64,000 nucleotides of DNA from Desulfoluna spongiiphila (GTDB lineage Bacteria; Desulfobacterota; Desulfobacteria; Desulfobacterales; Desulfolunaceae): contig NZ_FMUX01000026.1 in the NCBI RefSeq assembly GCF_900101345.1, positions 1-64,000 of the forward strand, given 5' to 3'. Below the pieces are notes generated by a model, which saw only the letters and a program-made list of their open reading frames with translations, was not told the DNA's origin and ran no database searches. Every line of letters starts with the position of its first letter. The first letter of the stretch is position 1. This document shows, one piece after another, positions 15,966 to 24,240 of this stretch. Position numbers and translations under genes: made by a program.

Positions 15966-16451
15966 TCACACGGCCGTTTTTTTTTCAGGCTTTGGCGGCT
16001 TGTCTTGGGCCTCCGCCTCCCGCCTTGCTTCCTTCAACTCTCCGCGCAGGTAGCGGATCTCATCGCGCAATTCCGAAAGCTCTTCCTTGTAATGTTGGAG
16101 GAGCTCTTTCAGTGCTTCAACTTCCATCTTCTTACCAGCCTTCACTTCTTTGGTGGGTACGTCTTTTGTCAGGCTGGTGTCGCTACTTTTTTTAAGGCTG
16201 CCAGGCTCTTCTCCAGCTAAGAGACTTTCTCCCAAAGCAAGAAAATCGTCATACGAGTAGCCGCATGCCTTAACAATTGCATGTTGCTTATCAAATGATG
16301 CTCTTTTGTTGCCGTTCAGAACCTCACTTAAATACCCCCCGGAAATACCTGCTTCAAGGGCTAATACGCTCTTTTTTCTATGCCAATCCTTCTCAACGAC
16401 ACGTTGAAGCGCACGCAAAAATCTATTGTATGTGGGGTCATTCGTTATCAT
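15966..16451 (-). CDS. XRE-type phage repressor with coiled-coil tail
   Basis: The 161-residue protein has an N-terminal helix-turn-helix (residues about 25-60, 'KKSVLALEAGISGGYLSEVL') and a C-terminal charged coiled coil (about 105-150, 'VEALKELLQHYKEELSELRD'). It lacks the S24 peptidase domain of LexA/CI-type repressors, so it cannot be released by RecA-stimulated self-cleavage. It faces the Cro-like gene at 16556 across a 104-base operator region, the standard layout of an immunity switch. The coiled coil probably mediates oligomerisation. Confidence 0.75.
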   Translation of the reverse strand: MITNDPTYNRFLRALQRVVEKDWHRKKSVLALEAGISGGYLSEVLNGNKRASFDKQHAIVKACGYSYDDFLALGESLLAGEEPGSLKKSSDTSLTKDVPTKEVKAGKKMEVEALKELLQHYKEELSELRDEIRYLRGELKEARREAEAQDKPPKPEKKTAV

Positions 16452-16555
16452 AGGTTCAATCTTTAGCTAATAGCGAAAAATAAACAACAGAAGTTTTCTT
16501 GCTATCAGAAAAGTTTTTCTTGACGATCCGGTAAAACTTCTCTAAAAGCATAATT
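16452..16555. promoter_or_regulatory. Immunity-region operators and divergent promoters
   Basis: AGAAGTTTT (16489-16497) is repeated in inverse as AAAACTTCT (16533-16541), and a related AGAAAAGTTTTTCT lies between (16507-16520). The rightward promoter is TTGACG (16520-16525), a 17-base spacer, and TAAAAG (16543-16548), so one operator arm falls between -35 and -10. The predicted start site is at or next to the ATG at 16556, and no ribosome site precedes it. The Cro-like mRNA may be leaderless. Confidence 0.6.
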
Positions 16556-16774
16556 ATGAAACGAGGAACTCAAACAAATATCGTAAATAAGACGAAATTA
16601 AGCGCGGGTTTTGTCAGCGAAATATTTTCCGGCAAAAAACGACCTTCATGGAAAAAAGCGAAGGTATTGGCTGGAGCGACTGGCACTGAGCCTATCGTCT
16701 GGCTTGAGGGGACACCCGAAGAAATCAAGGCAGCCATAAAAAAAGCAGCGACTCAACCTGACCCACTGCCTTGA
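16556..16774 (+). CDS. Cro-like HTH protein
   Basis: The 72-residue protein is a single small helix-turn-helix ('NIVNKTKLSAGFVSEIFSGKKRPSWKKAKVLA') related in pattern to the repressor opposite it ('GISGGYLSEVLNGNKRAS'). The divergent pair with shared operators points to a CI/Cro-type switch. There is no ribosome site upstream, and the predicted promoter ends about eight bases before the ATG, so the transcript may be leaderless. The last 22 bases overlap an antisense ribbon-helix-helix gene. Confidence 0.7.
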   Translation: MKRGTQTNIVNKTKLSAGFVSEIFSGKKRPSWKKAKVLAGATGTEPIVWLEGTPEEIKAAIKKAATQPDPLP

Positions 16775-16917
16775 TGTTGCTTGATGGATTTTTTCAGGAA
16801 ATAGACCACCTGCCCTGAGAGGGTGCGCTCCTGCTCTTCAGCGATCTTGGCGAGCTGCTCCTTGAGGTCCCGGGTACACCGGATGTGAATGTGTGTGGTC
16901 TTCTCCATCTTATCCAT
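16753..16917 (-). CDS. Small ribbon-helix-helix (Arc/CopG-like) protein
   Basis: A 54-residue frame on the minus strand starts at the ATG at 16917 after GGGAGA and reads KTTHIHIRCTRDLKEQLAKI and then EEQERTLSGQVVYFLKKSIK. This is the classic RHH pattern: a short beta strand with alternating residues followed by two helices. RHH proteins act as repressors or antitoxins. Its 3' end overlaps the Cro-like gene by 22 bases in convergent orientation, which could cause transcriptional interference. No toxin partner is visible beside it. Confidence 0.7.
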   Translation of the reverse strand: MDKMEKTTHIHIRCTRDLKEQLAKIAEEQERTLSGQVVYFLKKSIKQHQGSGSG

Positions 16918-17149
16918 GGCTCTCCCTTAACAAGGAACACGCAACGGCGCAATGCAATAGGCTGGAATCAAAATGAAACGTGGCCCAGGCGAGACACACA
17001 AGCAACCCCCTGTAACACACGGGGTTTCCCACGGGCCATCACAGGAGCCAACCCGCCCCTCACAGATAGGCCCCGCACCACGTTTTTATCACGGCATCAA
17101 CGTAATCCAGGGGAAAAGAACCCTCTACATAAAAGAAGGAGCAGGAATC

Positions 17150-17590
17150 ATGGAGAAAGCAAAAAGGGAAAAGGCACAAGCGGAAGCCTTGCTTTTCACC
17201 CACAAGGCCAAGAACAAACCGGGCATCGTGCTCAAGACGGCCATTGCCCTCACCCGCGGAATTGACGTGGGGAGAGGACCACTCTGCTTTGTCGTCAGGG
17301 CCTGGGGCAAGGACCTGGCGAGTCGGTTGGTTATGTATGACGCCGAGAACCCTTCACCAAAAAGATCAGGTAGGTGGCCGTTAACAGCGAGGGCTCCCAT
17401 TTTCTCGATTGCGATCTGCTTGCCGCCGCCTGTGCGGATTCCTTCTGGAAGCCCAGCCTTCAGGCCCTCGCAAAGCAGGAAGAACAAGCTGCCATGGAGG
17501 AATGCCAAGAGTCAAAGGCCGCCTTGAGTGTATACCAGAAAATCAAGCTGCTGAAGCTGACTGGTTCATTGCCCCGGCCATACCCATGAC
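17150..17590 (+). pseudogene. Remnant of a GpA-type terminase large subunit
   Basis: From the ATG at 17150 (after AAGGAG) the frame reads 'KPGIVLKTAIALTRGIDVG' and 'CFVVRAWGKDLASRLVMYDA'. These match 'PPGVVPKNAVALTCGIDMQ' and 'YFVVRAWDKDLTSWLIQYG' of the terminase at 3534-5477. After about 17360 similarity jumps to another frame with 'SHFLDCDLLAAACADSFWKP', corresponding to 'NHLLDCEVYAAACADSAWTP' near the terminase C-terminus. About 170 residues are deleted between the two parts and the frame is shifted. It is a decayed second terminase fragment in opposite orientation. A short hybrid protein might still be made. Confidence 0.7.
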
Positions 17591-17626
17591 CCATTCAAAA
17601 ACTACATAAATGTGCAGGTACGAATT

Positions 17627-17809
17627 ATGGAAAAAACCGGAATCGACAAATGGAACCACATGCACCCCGTTCATACCCCTGTATTCGTAGGCAGGAGCAC
17701 GGCCACCGTCACCCGGTCGGACGCCTTTGTTTCTCAGAAGGGCAACAGCATGGTGTGGCTTGTGGGCTTCATCTTTCCGGTAGAGTTGACCCGGATCAAG
17801 GCTCTGTAG
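17627..17809 (+). CDS. Small hypothetical protein of the element
   Basis: A 60-residue frame starts at the ATG at 17627, with an in-frame GTG 15 bases earlier. I recognise no family. The central part ('HTPVFVGRSTATVTRSDAFV' and 'MVWLVG') loosely resembles the next protein at 18014 ('YHPVIGGPHDGKTYTIRGIG' and 'VVWLIG'), so the two may be diverged copies of the same small fold. Whether it is expressed is uncertain. Confidence 0.35.
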   Translation: MEKTGIDKWNHMHPVHTPVFVGRSTATVTRSDAFVSQKGNSMVWLVGFIFPVELTRIKAL

Positions 17810-18013
17810 AACCGCCAAGGAAAAAGAAGTCGAAACTCCCCTTCCCGGGGAGTCTGCACGGGACTGGCCGCCCGGCACTGATGAGACAGGCTGAACAAAT
17901 GAGCTGATGGATGGCTGCTGTGTGAGACTCCGGCCACAACATCCACCGACAAAAAGACAGACAAAAAGGGCGTTTCCCGTCACGGGTGAAGTGCGCCCAA
18001 AATCAGGAGAGCC

Positions 18014-18276
18014 ATGAAACGCGAAAAATCAGGTCTTACGGCCTCGGAAAAACGAAAACCATCGGCAACCCTACTCAGCAAACCCCACCCCATCTTCACG
18101 AAAAACGACCCTGTCCGATACCACCCCGTCATCGGCGGCCCCCACGATGGCAAGACATACACCATCCGGGGAATCGGTTGCCTGCCCGGAAATCGGCAGG
18201 TGGTGTGGCTGATAGGAAAAGTGGGGTACGTGCCCCTGGAATCGTTAAGCCATATGGAGAAAGGAAAGCTGAAAAG

Positions 18277-18280
<4 letters not shown>
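18014..18280 (+). CDS. Small hypothetical protein upstream of parA
   Basis: The 88-residue protein starts at the ATG at 18014 after AGGAGAGCC. The N-terminus is basic and the C-terminal 50 residues form a compact, probably beta-rich domain (VRYHPVIGGPHDGKTYTI, then RQVVWLIGKVGYVPLE). Its stop overlaps the parA start (ATGA), so it is translationally coupled to partition. The function is unknown. The coupling suggests an accessory or regulatory role for the par operon. Confidence 0.6.
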
Positions 18281-19013
<733 letters not shown>

Positions 19014-19017
<4 letters not shown>

Positions 19018-20072
19018 AAAAGCTCGGAGCCAACAAAAAGGTGAAGATCGCCGCCGGGTTCGGCGGGGAGTCCGGGACCTCATCCCATGAGCTTCTGCCC
19101 CAGGGCAGCTTCCTCAACGTGCCGGTGGATGCCCTGAAGCCGAACCCGTACCAGCCCCGGCAGGTGTTCAACCAGGAGGAGCTGGAGGCCCTGGCCGAAT
19201 CGATCCGGCACCAGGGCGTCATCACCCCCTTATGCATCTTCGTTGAACGTGGCGAGTATTTCATTGGGGGCGGTGAAAGGCGGTGGAGGGCGTCCAAGAT
19301 GGCAGGCAAGGCCACGGTGCCCTGCTACGTCACCACGGGGAGCCCGGCGGAGATCGGCCTCATCGAAAACATGTTCCGGCAGGACCTCACACCCATGGAA
19401 GAGGCCGAAGCCTACGCCCGGATGCAGAAGGAGTTCAGATACACCCACCAGGATCTTGCCCGGGTTGTGGGCAAGTCCCGGAACAACATCACCGAAACCC
19501 TGGGCCTAAACAAGCTGCCGGAGACGATCCGGGAAAAATGTCTACGCGTAGACATCTCAAAACGGGCTCTGATTGCCATCTCCCGGATGGAGACGCCGGA
19601 GGCCATGGAGGCGGCATTCAATCAGGCCACAGGCATCAGAACAAACGAGACGGATGAGCCGAAGCAACCCAAGGCGAAGAAATCCAAAGCAGCCGGGGCC
19701 ACCGCCCGGGTGGAAAAGCTGACGGACGAAATCCGAAAGGTGAACCTGACCGAATGCAAGCCGGATGAATCCGCGGCCCTGGTCCTGGCCCTTCGGGATC
19801 TGAAGACGGAGCTTGAGCGGATTCCGAACATGGCGCTGTCCATGATGAACCAGGAAGGCGGCCCCGAAGAGCCCCTGAACCTCACCGGCTCCTGCCGGGT
19901 CAAGCTCCTCAGAGCTGGCTTTCGGATCTTCCGGACGCTGGACTACGACAAGGCGATTAAAGAACTCAGCCACACGGGAGGCTGGAAGCTGGTGAGCAAG
20001 CATAAAACAAAAAAGGCCATGAACGAGGCCCTGGAGGAACTGCTCCGGGATCCCATGTGCGTGAGAGATTAG
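19014..20072 (+). CDS. parB: ParB family partition protein containing an internal parS-like site
   Basis: The 352-residue protein has the ParB/Spo0J N-terminal CTPase domain: 'LKPNPYQPRQVF', then 'FIGGGERRWRASKMAG' and 'LIENMFRQDLTPMEEAEAY' with the GERRxxA and ENxxRxDLxPxE signatures. The HTH follows ('HQDLARVVGKSRNNITETLG'). The last 75 residues form an extra domain not usual in Spo0J. I chose the ATG at 19014, which overlaps the parA stop; the open frame upstream lies inside parA. The perfect palindrome TGTCTACGCGTAGACA lies within the gene at 19539-19554, coding for CLRVDIS, and is the likely cognate site. Confidence 0.9.
19539..19554. promoter_or_regulatory. Candidate parS site (perfect 16-bp palindrome) inside parB
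   Basis: TGTCTACGCGTAGACA is its own reverse complement. It differs from the canonical chromosomal parS (TGTTTCACGTGAAACA) but has the same length and TGT...ACA ends. Three near-copies lie at 680, 960 and 3312, all inside the element; I found none in the chromosomal part by eye. Confidence 0.65.
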
Positions 20073-20082
20073 AGGAGGAAGC

Positions 20083-20352
20083 ATGCCGCAGATTGATAGA
20101 GAACAGATGGAAGCGTTGGCAGAACTGGTGGCCCTGAAGGTCATGAAAACGGTTCATGTAGCAAGCACCCTGCCCCGATGGCTGACCATGGAAGAGGCCG
20201 TTGTGTATGCCAAAACCAGCAAGCGCAAGCTGCGCACGTGGGTGGATGAGGGGTATATTTACGGATTCAAGCGCACTGGGAAGTACGTTATCGACCGGGA
20301 ATCTATTGACAACTGGTACAACTCCGAACGCATAAGCATTGGAAGATTCTAA
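20083..20352 (+). CDS. Excisionase-like HTH protein next to the integrase
   Basis: The 89-residue protein starts at the ATG at 20083 after GAGGAGGAAGC. Residues about 33-85 form an excisionase/HTH_17-type winged helix ('LTMEEAVVYAKTSKRKLRTW' ... 'GFKRTGKYVIDRESIDNWYN'). Its stop is two bases before the integrase start, so the two are co-translated. A protein of this kind in this place normally bends DNA at the attachment site and favours excision. It is related in fold but not closely in sequence to the repeated HTH genes at the left end. Confidence 0.75.
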   Translation: MPQIDREQMEALAELVALKVMKTVHVASTLPRWLTMEEAVVYAKTSKRKLRTWVDEGYIYGFKRTGKYVIDRESIDNWYNSERISIGRF

Positions 20353-20353
20353 T

Positions 20354-21475
20354 ATGGCTCCCAAGATATCGTACGATCAGTCCATGGCGCACCTCTGGAA
20401 AAACCCGAAATTCGGGACCTTCTACGCCGAGTGGCAAGAGACGAAAACAGGAACCCAGGGCAAACGGCGGACCGTCACCCGCCGTAAAGCCCTTGCCATG
20501 CCTGGAGAGCGAAAAGCCACAAAGGATCCAAAGCTCGCGAAAAAGCTGATCAACCAGTTCAACAGGACGTTGATGGCCGGAAAGGTGGAAGCCATTGCCA
20601 CAGGCGTTAGAATGACGTGGGGAGATTTTAAGGTGGAGTTCCTCAGGTACGTGGAGGCGAACAGGTCCGACGGTACGTATAAGCTGTACATACAGGCCCT
20701 GAATAAAGCCAGTGAGTGCTGGGGGGACGGCATGGATGTAAGCCACATAACGGGACGCCATATTGACCATCTCACCAGCAACCTTCTCCTGGCCGGGTTG
20801 TCCATGGCCTACGTGGGCAAAATCTTCCGCCACGTGAAAGCGGCCCTAAAGAAGGCCATCGAATGGGAGTACGCCAAGGCCTTTATTTTCCCTAAAGCGC
20901 CAAAGGTGCCCGGGACGGTGCGCTATATCCCCGTTCACCAGCTCAAAGAGATCATGGGAGAAATTAAAGACCCGGAGTTTTACGATTTCTGTCTTCTCAG
21001 CGCCTACCTGGGGCTGCGCTCCGGTGAAGCACTCCGGCTCACGCCCGACGACATCGATGCCCCGGAGGGTTTCCTCCGGATCTCGGCCCTGCAGAAGAAC
21101 CGGCAGGAATCCCGGGTTCCGATCAACGATACGGCCAGGGAGATCCTGGTCCGATGCCTTGGCCGAATGGACGCCTCAAGAAAGCGACGCACCCTCTGGC
21201 GCTGGACGACGGTGTCCTACATGTCCAACCTTTTTAAAAGGGCCGTCCGATCCGCCGGGTATGAAGATTTTCATTTCCATGACCTCCGGCACACCTTCGC
21301 CTCTTACATGGCCATGCAGGGAGAACCCTTAAAAACCATACAAGACCTCATGCGCCACAAGTCCATCACCTCGACCCTGGTCTACGCCCACCTGTCGCCG
21401 GATCACCTGATCGAAGCCTCAAACCGTTTTTCCCTGGGGCCGATACCGACGCCCAAGCCCGACGGACAAAAGTAG
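20354..21475 (+). CDS. int: Tyrosine site-specific integrase
   Basis: The 373-residue protein is a phage-type tyrosine recombinase. Its C-terminal domain has the first arginine in 'LGLRSGEALRL', HxxR in HDLRHTFASY, the histidine in LMRHKSITST and the nucleophile tyrosine in LVYAHL. The N-terminal half carries the core-binding/SAM-like domain. The ATG at 20354 immediately follows the excisionase-like gene. The gene ends 236 bases from the 3' end of tRNA-Leu, the usual geometry for integration into a tRNA gene. Confidence 0.92.
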   Translation: MAPKISYDQSMAHLWKNPKFGTFYAEWQETKTGTQGKRRTVTRRKALAMPGERKATKDPKLAKKLINQFNRTLMAGKVEAIATGVRMTWGDFKVEFLRYVEANRSDGTYKLYIQALNKASECWGDGMDVSHITGRHIDHLTSNLLLAGLSMAYVGKIFRHVKAALKKAIEWEYAKAFIFPKAPKVPGTVRYIPVHQLKEIMGEIKDPEFYDFCLLSAYLGLRSGEALRLTPDDIDAPEGFLRISALQKNRQESRVPINDTAREILVRCLGRMDASRKRRTLWRWTTVSYMSNLFKRAVRSAGYEDFHFHDLRHTFASYMAMQGEPLKTIQDLMRHKSITSTLVYAHLSPDHLIEASNRFSLGPIPTPKPDGQK

Positions 21476-21582
21476 TTCATGGCCCTGCAACAAATCATCC
21501 CCCAAAAAGATCTTCCCATTTTTGTAGCAATTCTAAGAAGGCCACTTTTCCATGCAATGATCGCCCCCCATTCAAAACGTGG

Positions 21583-21620
21583 AACTATACGGTAAACTAT
21601 ACGGTAAATGCCGTATAGTT
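21583..21620. repeat. Short repeats next to the attachment site
   Basis: AACTATACGG occurs twice in direct orientation (21583-21592, 21595-21604, a 12-base step) and once inverted as CCGTATAGTT (21611-21620). Their place between integrase and tRNA suggests arm-type integrase or excisionase binding sites. Confidence 0.6.
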
Positions 21621-21646
21621 TGCCCTATCTCGCCATTTTTGACACA

Positions 21647-21683
21647 AAAAAGGGTTCCCCGCACAAAGCGAAGAACCCTTTTT
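21647..21683 (-). terminator. Intrinsic terminator after tRNA-Leu
   Basis: AAAAAGGGTTC (21647-21657) pairs with GAACCCTTTTT (21673-21683). On the minus strand a T-run ends the hairpin, as expected for the tRNA transcript. It may also stop plus-strand transcription from the integrase. Confidence 0.75.
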
Positions 21684-21710
21684 AAATTCGTGAAATCATG
21701 GAGATTTTTA

Positions 21711-21740
21711 TGGTACCCGGAACGAGAATCGAACTCGTAC
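21711..21740. other. Putative attachment site of the element (tRNA-Leu 3' end)
   Basis: The integrase gene ends 236 bases from this point and the direction fits insertion at the 3' end of the tRNA. The matching direct repeat at the far (left) end was not found in the window, so the left boundary lies before base 1 or is lost. Confidence 0.5.
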
Positions 21741-21797
21741 AGACTTGCGTCCGAGGGATTTTAAGTCCCTTGCGTCTACCAGTTCCGCCATCCGGGC
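21711..21797 (-). tRNA. tRNA-Leu (anticodon TAA)
   Basis: The reverse complement is an 87-base class II tRNA: acceptor arms GCCCGGA/TCCGGGT, D-arm with GGTAGACGC, anticodon stem-loop GGGACTTAAAATCCC giving TAA, a long variable arm, T-loop GTTCGATTC, and an encoded CCA. It reads codons UUA/UUG. The 3' end faces the integrase, so it is the likely attachment site; the gene remains complete after integration. Confidence 0.95.
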
Positions 21798-22033
21798 AGA
21801 GCATAAAAATGGTCCTGTTCGAAACATGTCGAAAGGACTGTATCTCTTTACGCGATTTTTTTTTGAATGGCAACCGACAATTTGCCCCTGATGAATTTTA
21901 AACCCTGTGGTACCAGTCTTTCTGAGGCATTTTTGCAGGATCCGAAAGTGATGGCTTTCCATCGTCTTGGAAATCTCCCGGCTTGGGTGCCTTCACCTTG
22001 CATGCATGTGGGTTTTCTGGTACAACCCCCGAA

Positions 22034-22636
22034 ATGAAAGAAATTCAACACATTGATACCCAACGACTTGTCCTCGCATCTCAGTCTCCCCGACGCAAAG
22101 ACCTCCTTGAAGAAGCCGGAGTTCTTATTGATATCATTCCAAGCCACGCCGACGAGATCCTGCCGGAAGGGGTGGACCCGGCCGGCTGTGCCATAGCCCT
22201 GGGCCGCCTGAAGGCAAGGGATGTGGCTGAAAGCCACCCGGACCGCTGGGTTCTGGGGGCCGATACCATCGTGGTGGTGGACGACATGATCCTTGGCAAA
22301 CCGGCGTCCGGAGACGACGCGAACCGTATGCTCAGACTCCTTTCCGGCCGGGCCCACCAGGTATGCACCGGTTTTTGCCTGCTCAACGCCTCCCTTGACC
22401 GGGAAATCTGCGATGTGGTGGTTACCGACGTCACCTTCAAAGCGCTGTCCGAAGCCGAGATAAGCTGGTATATTGACACCGGTGAGCCCTTTGACAAGGC
22501 CGGAGCCTACGGTATCCAAGGCAAAGGCGCCTCCCTGGTCAGGGAGATCAAAGGCTCGTACACCAACGTGGTGGGACTGCCCGTCTGCGAAGTGGTGGAA
22601 CATTTAAAAGCAATCGATCTGGTGGAGTTCAGATAG
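22034..22636 (+). CDS. maf: Maf/Ham1-type nucleoside triphosphate pyrophosphatase
   Basis: The 200-residue protein has the Maf signatures LVLASQSPRRKDLLEE at the N-terminus and 'VLGADTIVVVDDMILGKP' in the middle, with the conserved acidic residues for metal binding. Maf proteins hydrolyse non-canonical or modified nucleotides such as dTTP/UTP or m7GTP to monophosphates, preventing misincorporation. I chose the ATG at 22034; a TTG 17 codons upstream gives a non-conserved extension. It is followed by yggS after six bases and is probably co-transcribed with it. Confidence 0.9.
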   Translation: MKEIQHIDTQRLVLASQSPRRKDLLEEAGVLIDIIPSHADEILPEGVDPAGCAIALGRLKARDVAESHPDRWVLGADTIVVVDDMILGKPASGDDANRMLRLLSGRAHQVCTGFCLLNASLDREICDVVVTDVTFKALSEAEISWYIDTGEPFDKAGAYGIQGKGASLVREIKGSYTNVVGLPVCEVVEHLKAIDLVEFR

Positions 22637-22642
22637 CACGTG

Positions 22643-23338
22643 ATGAAAGATCGCATTCAACGCATTGAAAAACAGATAAGAGAAGCCGCCGAAAAGGCAG
22701 GACGCAACCCCGACGAGATCCGACTCGTTGCCGTAAGCAAAATCAAACCCGCCGAAATGGTCAAAGAGGCCATGGACGCCGGTCAGAAAATCTTCGGTGA
22801 AAACTACATCCAGGAAGCTGTTGCCAAAATCGAGGAGATCGGAAGCACCAGCATTGAGTGGCACTTCATCGGCCACCTCCAGAGCAAAAAATCGAAGTAC
22901 GCTGCCGGAGCCTTTGCCCTCATCCACTCGGTGGACAGCCTCAAGCTGGCCAGGGAAATCGACAAACAGGCCGCTAAAAAAGGTGTGGTTCAGCCCATTC
23001 TCATTCAGGTCAACACCAGCGGTGAAAAGAGCAAGTCCGGAACCACAGCCGAAGACGCCGTGGAGCTGGTCCGAGAGGTGGCAACCCTTGAACATATTGC
23101 CGTCAAGGGCCTCATGACCATGCCCGCTTTCTTCGACGACCCCGAAGGGGCCAGGCCCTACTTCCGCGAGTTGCGGCTTATCCGGGATCGCATCGCAGCC
23201 CTTGGTTTCCCCGGCGTGGAGATGAAAGAACTCTCCATGGGCATGAGCGGAGATTTTGAGGTGGCCATCGAAGAAGGAGCCACCCTGGTACGCGTCGGCA
23301 CGGCCATCTTCGGGGCACGGGACTATTCGGCCCGATAA
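22643..23338 (+). CDS. yggS: YggS/PLPBP pyridoxal phosphate homeostasis protein
   Basis: The 231-residue protein is a single-domain PLP-binding TIM barrel: LVAVSKIKP with the PLP lysine (K33), 'FGENYIQEA', 'WHFIGHLQSKKSK', 'VNTSGEKSKSG', 'GLMTMP' and 'LSMGMSGDFEVAI'. Family members control free PLP and amino-acid balance and have no known catalysis. The ATG at 22643 directly follows an in-frame GTG; either could be used. It follows maf closely, a common arrangement. Confidence 0.93.
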   Translation: MKDRIQRIEKQIREAAEKAGRNPDEIRLVAVSKIKPAEMVKEAMDAGQKIFGENYIQEAVAKIEEIGSTSIEWHFIGHLQSKKSKYAAGAFALIHSVDSLKLAREIDKQAAKKGVVQPILIQVNTSGEKSKSGTTAEDAVELVREVATLEHIAVKGLMTMPAFFDDPEGARPYFRELRLIRDRIAALGFPGVEMKELSMGMSGDFEVAIEEGATLVRVGTAIFGARDYSAR

Positions 23339-23474
23339 CACCGCCCGCACGGCCTTCGCATCAAGCCGTTGGTCAAGGGGCTTAAAAAAACATACCATTA
23401 ACCACGGGCAAAGCCCGCGAGCAACAGCGACGCACCCGAAAGGCGTGGGGGCGCAGCTTATGCAAACCTGGGGT

Positions 23475-23494
23475 GCAGGGGATCTATCCCCTGC
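23475..23494. repeat. Hairpin between yggS and queH
   Basis: GCAGGGGAT (23475-23483) and ATCCCCTGC (23486-23494) form a 9-bp stem with a two-base loop, followed by CCGCCGAAGGCA. It resembles a REP-like intergenic repeat more than a terminator, as no T-run follows. Confidence 0.4.
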
Positions 23495-23516
23495 CCGCCG
23501 AAGGCACTGTTTTACC

Positions 23517-24080
23517 ATGAAACTATTGATGCACACATGCTGCGGCCCCTGTTCCATCTACCCAACGCGGGTGCTCCGGGAGGCCGGGCATAACCTGATG
23601 GGATTCTTTTACCGCCACAACATCCACCCCTTCACCGAGTGCATGAAGCGTGAAGAGGCCATGCAACAGTTTGCGGAATCCTGCGACATGAAGATGATCT
23701 ATCAGGAAGGATACGAGCTGGAAGAATTTCTCCGGCAGGCAGCATTCCGGGAAAAGGATCGATGCAGGGCCTGCTACCACGACCGGCTCCGGGCAACGGC
23801 CCTTCTTGCCAAACGGGGAAAGTTCGAGGCATTCACCTCCACCCTCCTCTACAGCCGCCACCAGAACCACGAGCTCATCCGAAGCATCGGCGAATCCCTG
23901 GGCAGGCAGGTGGGGGTTAAATTTTACTATGAGGATTTTCGCCCCGGCTGGAAGGAGGGCATCGACACCTCCAAAGAGATGGGCCTGTACCGGCAGCAGT
24001 ACTGCGGGTGCATTTATAGCGAAAAGGATCGGTACGCGAAAGAGATCAAGAAGGTAAAGCAGGTGATAGGTGATAGGTGA
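23517..24080 (+). CDS. queH: QueH-type epoxyqueuosine reductase
   Basis: The 187-residue protein is DUF208/QueH: HTCCGPCS with the vicinal cysteines at the N-terminus, CRACYHDRL in the middle and YCGCIYSE near the end supply cysteines for the iron-sulfur and metal sites. QueH makes the last step of queuosine tRNA modification without cobalamin, replacing QueG. The ATG at 23517 starts exactly at the conserved MKLLMHTCC. The last few codons (VIGDR) and the stop are made by a heptanucleotide tandem repeat, so the natural C-terminus may vary. Confidence 0.93.
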   Translation: MKLLMHTCCGPCSIYPTRVLREAGHNLMGFFYRHNIHPFTECMKREEAMQQFAESCDMKMIYQEGYELEEFLRQAAFREKDRCRACYHDRLRATALLAKRGKFEAFTSTLLYSRHQNHELIRSIGESLGRQVGVKFYYEDFRPGWKEGIDTSKEMGLYRQQYCGCIYSEKDRYAKEIKKVKQVIGDR

Positions 24081-24109
24081 TAGGTGATAGGTGATAGGTG
24101 ATAGGTGAT
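24061..24109 (+). repeat. Heptanucleotide tandem repeat (AGGTGAT x7) at the queH stop
   Basis: Seven perfect copies of AGGTGAT run from 24061 to 24109. The queH stop codon at 24078-24080 is inside. Seven is not a multiple of three, but each frame soon meets TGA or TAG within the array, so copy number would change only the last residues. Confidence 0.9.
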
Positions 24110-24146
24110 AGGGCCTTGACCCTTTGCGCCCCGCGATACAATAAAA

Positions 24147-24170
24147 AAGGGCGACCCAACGGTCGCCCTT
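24147..24170. terminator. Bidirectional terminator between queH and the GspE-like gene
   Basis: AAGGGCGACC (24147-24156), loop CAAC, GGTCGCCCTT (24161-24170), with an A-run on the left and T-rich sequence on the right. It sits between convergent genes. Confidence 0.8.
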
Positions 24171-24240
24171 TACTGTTTCAGTATCCTTCCTTACCTATGA
24201 CCTATCCCCCTTTTTTCCCATGACCTGATTTTCCCATGAC

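Noticed and set aside
17543..17983. 146-residue minus-strand frame between the terminase remnant and parA
   Set aside because: No motif, no ribosome site, and it runs antisense to small genes read rightwards.
24061..24109. CRISPR-like array
   Set aside because: Seven-base direct repeats without spacers; no cas genes in the window.
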